Source: Gammaproteobacteria bacterium (GTDB lineage: Bacteria > Pseudomonadota > Gammaproteobacteria > Steroidobacterales > JABDKV01). Taken from it: 64,000 nt of DNA. Positions 61,424 through 64,000 of the stretch are shown piece after piece. The stretch's first letter is position 1; every line of letters starts with the position of its first letter. The notes below the pieces were generated by a model. It did not search any database. It saw nothing but the letters and a program-made list of their open reading frames with translations, and was not told the origin of the DNA. The position numbers were made by a program, and so were the translations under genes. The DNA lies in NCBI GenBank assembly GCA_029862165.1, contig JAOTXU010000008.1, positions 62,001-126,000 on the forward strand. Reading direction: 5' to 3'.

Positions 61424-62791
61424 TCATTTTGCCTTTTTCTCGGGCTTTTTCCAGCCTTTTACGGAGGACTGCCGGACCCTGGCTACAGTCAGCTCACCCT
61501 CGGGTGCGTCCTTGGTAATAGTCGACCCGGCCCCGATCGTGGCATCGGCGCCCACCTTGACCGGGGCGACGAGATTTGTGCCCGAACCGACAAATACGTT
61601 GTCACCAATTACCGTGCGATGCTTGTTGACGCCATCGTAGTTACAGGTAATCGTCCCGGCACCGACGTTGACGTCTTTGCCGATTTTCGCATCGCCAATA
61701 TAACTTAAATGGCTGACTTTGCTGCCCTTGCCGATCGCACTCTTTTTAACTTCGACAAAATTACCTACTTTTACTTCGCTGCCGACAAAAGTCTCGGGCC
61801 GCAAGCGTGCGAACGGGCCGATCTGGGAACGCGGCCCGATATGCGCGCTATCGATGAGCGTGTTGGGCAACACCTGGCAATCCTGTTCGATCTGTGAATC
61901 GCGGATATAACAGTTGGGCCCTATCGAGACATTGTCATCCAGTTTTACGTTGCCTTCGAAGACGACGTTTATATCTATCGTGACATCGTGGCCGCACTCA
62001 AGCCGGCCACGGACATCAACACGCAATGGATCGACCAGCGTAACACCAGCATCGAGTAATGCGTTGGCATTTCGCTGACGCAGAGCCGCTTCCACCTGTG
62101 CAAGCTGGCGTCTGTCGTTAATACCAAGTGTCTCTACGACCGAGTCTGGCTGGCTGGTATGCACGGCTACTCCATCCTTTACTGCCATGCCGATGATATC
62201 GGTCAGGTAATACTCGCCCTGTGCATTGTCGTCGGAAAGTTTCGCGATCCATGTTTTCAAGAAGTGGGCTCGACAAGCAATCAAACCTGTGTTGATCTCG
62301 GAAATCGCACGCTCGGCTTTGGTCGCATCTTTTTCTTCAATGATTTTTGTAACGCGGCCCTTACTGTCGCGTACGATACGCCCGTAACCGGCAGGATCTT
62401 CCAAACTGGCGGTCAGCACTGCAAGACCGGCGGGGCCAGCAGCCTTGATGAGTGTCTGCAGGGTTTCGGCGCGGACCAGGGGAACATCACCATACAAAAC
62501 CAGCGCAGTGTTCTTGTCAGAAATTGCCGGCAAGGCCTGGGCGACAGCATGCCCGGTACCGAGCTGTTTTGCCTGTTCGACCCAGCGAATGTCGTGATCG
62601 GCGAAGGTCTCCCTGACCGCTTCGGCGCCATGGCCGATGACCACGTGAGTCTCGTTTGCATTTAATTGCGCACAGGTCTCGAGCACATGCGCCAGCATCG
62701 GCCGTCCAGCCAATGGCTGCAGCACCTTTGGCAGGTTTGAATGCATGCGGGTGCCCTGGCCGGCGGCCAGAATTACGATACTCAGCGGCAT
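61424..62791 (-). CDS. glmU: Bifunctional UDP-GlcNAc pyrophosphorylase/glucosamine-1-phosphate acetyltransferase
   Basis: 455 residues. The N-terminal uridyltransferase has LAAGQGTRMHSNLPKVLQPL (nucleotide-binding start) and LYGDVPLVRAETL. The C-terminal left-handed beta-helix holds the acetyltransferase, with many hexapeptide repeats from about residue 250 (NVVFEGNVKLDDNVSIGPNC; HLSYIGDAKIGKDVNVGAGT; CNYDGVNKHRTVIGDNVFVG). It makes UDP-GlcNAc from the product made by GlmS and GlmM. It follows atpC after a REP-like hairpin. Confidence 0.97.
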   Translation of the reverse strand: MPLSIVILAAGQGTRMHSNLPKVLQPLAGRPMLAHVLETCAQLNANETHVVIGHGAEAVRETFADHDIRWVEQAKQLGTGHAVAQALPAISDKNTALVLYGDVPLVRAETLQTLIKAAGPAGLAVLTASLEDPAGYGRIVRDSKGRVTKIIEEKDATKAERAISEINTGLIACRAHFLKTWIAKLSDDNAQGEYYLTDIIGMAVKDGVAVHTSQPDSVVETLGINDRRQLAQVEAALRQRNANALLDAGVTLVDPLRVDVRGRLECGHDVTIDINVVFEGNVKLDDNVSIGPNCYIRDSQIEQDCQVLPNTLIDSAHIGPRSQIGPFARLRPETFVGSEVKVGNFVEVKKSAIGKGSKVSHLSYIGDAKIGKDVNVGAGTITCNYDGVNKHRTVIGDNVFVGSGTNLVAPVKVGADATIGAGSTITKDAPEGELTVARVRQSSVKGWKKPEKKAK

Positions 62792-62825
62792 AGAGGATCC
62801 TCAGACCAGACAGGATTCTAACGCA

Positions 62826-62849
62826 ATCGCGGCTGGAAGCCGCTCCTAC
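62826..62849. repeat. REP-like hairpin
   Basis: TCGCGGCTGGAAGCCGCTCC followed by TACG; read on the minus strand it is GTAGGAGCGGCTTCCAGCCG followed by CGA, with arms GCGGCT and AGCCGC about TCC. It has the same layout as the element at 52541, which lies in the other orientation. It sits between atpC and glmU and may limit read-through from the ATP synthase operon. Confidence 0.7.
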
Positions 62850-62877
62850 GAAAAAGGGGGGAGGGCATAAGTCTCGG

Positions 62878-63300
62878 TTAGCGGCGTCGTTTGCGGAGTT
62901 TCTGGATGGCCTGGAGCATGGCCGCAGCCTCGATCAGTTCCGACTGGGCAACGGCAAGATCGACCTCGTCCTTCTGGTCGCGCAAACTCTCTTCTGCTCG
63001 GCGCTTGGCTTCCAGCGCCGCGGCTTCATCGAGGTCATGAGCACGCAATGCAGTGTCGGCCAGAACCGTGACCAGGTGCGGCTGCACCTCAAGCATGCCG
63101 CCGGAGACAAAGAAAAATTCCTCTTCACCGCCATCGGCAGGTTGCACCCGGATTTCACCGGGTCGCAAGCTGGTAAGCAAAGGTGCGTGTCTTGGGGCTA
63201 TACCGATATCGCCGAGTCTGGCCGGCGCGAATACCATCGCGGCCTCTCCGGCATAAATTTCCCCTTCGGCGCTGACTATGTCGACATGAATTTTTGACAT
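62878..63300 (-). CDS. atpC: F1 ATP synthase epsilon subunit
   Basis: 140 residues. It starts MSKIHVDIVSAEGEIYAGEA, with the N-terminal beta-sandwich (GDIGIAPRHAPLLTSLRPGEIRV), GGMLEVQPHLVTVLADTALRA, and a helical C-terminal hairpin (DEAAALEAKRRAEESLRD). It couples F1 rotation to Fo and regulates ATP hydrolysis. It follows atpD after 9 bases, as expected, and is the end of the atp operon. Confidence 0.97.
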   Translation of the reverse strand: MSKIHVDIVSAEGEIYAGEAAMVFAPARLGDIGIAPRHAPLLTSLRPGEIRVQPADGGEEEFFFVSGGMLEVQPHLVTVLADTALRAHDLDEAAALEAKRRAEESLRDQKDEVDLAVAQSELIEAAAMLQAIQKLRKRRR

Positions 63301-63309
63301 CGATATGAG

Positions 63310-64000
<691 letters not shown>

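Overview
The window looks like a chromosomal segment of a free-living gammaproteobacterium, probably marine or sediment-dwelling. The main evidence is the order atpD-atpC-glmU-glmS at the right end, together with gammaproteobacterial-type prlC, srkA, gor and xthA. Many exported peptidases, beta-propeller proteins and lipoproteins suggest a heterotroph that uses proteins and aromatics. The genus cannot be fixed from sequence reading alone. No rRNA, tRNA, CRISPR array or intact transposase was seen.

Layout. 1-23 kb: a partial membrane protein, a large exported VPS10/BNR propeller, a class V aminotransferase paired with a lipoprotein, a PEP-CTERM-type TPR lipoprotein (PrsT-like), a small HExxH protein, a glutamine amidotransferase domain protein, a TolB-like/TPR membrane protein, a thioredoxin-fold lipoprotein next to a rhomboid protease, a long membrane-anchored coiled-coil protein, a remnant of a PQQ-type sugar dehydrogenase, and a tight flippase-glycosyltransferase-gor row. 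23-30.5 kb: prlC-xthA, an HD-domain protein, and a dimethylargininase-like hydrolase followed by a glycine-betaine/choline-type ABC importer whose binding domain is fused in front of its permease. 30.5-36.2 kb: a homoprotocatechuate (3,4-dihydroxyphenylacetate) meta-cleavage cluster with its MarR regulator. Two divergent operons share one perfect 24-bp palindrome that sits inside two facing promoters.

36.2-52.5 kb: an IS481-like remnant and an exact 125-bp duplication, then a VPLPA-CTERM exported protein, a SYLF protein, srkA, a sigma factor with a soluble zinc anti-sigma-like partner, an RRM protein, and a seven-bladed FG-GAP propeller lipoprotein. The upstream region of that lipoprotein carries several dyads built on TGATGCA, next to a cysteine-rich PAS-LuxR regulator. 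A CPBP protease, a second TolB/TPR protein, a small membrane protein and an S46 peptidase follow. 52.5-57.9 kb: a cyanophycin operon (cphB, cphA and an extra CphA-like Mur ligase without ATP-grasp). 57.9-64 kb: a 690-bp gene-free stretch, a DUF3667 gene with repeats on both sides, then glmS, glmU, atpC and the 3' part of atpD.

The least ordinary parts are the shared palindrome of the aromatic cluster, the TGATGCA dyad cluster, the extra Mur ligase of the cyanophycin operon, the inverted domain order of the betaine-type importer, the membrane-free anti-sigma-like protein, and several dispersed repeat families (REP-like, GC-rich palindromes, a 35-bp minisatellite). Nothing here is a clear new defence or mobile system. 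The strongest leads are regulatory and metabolic.
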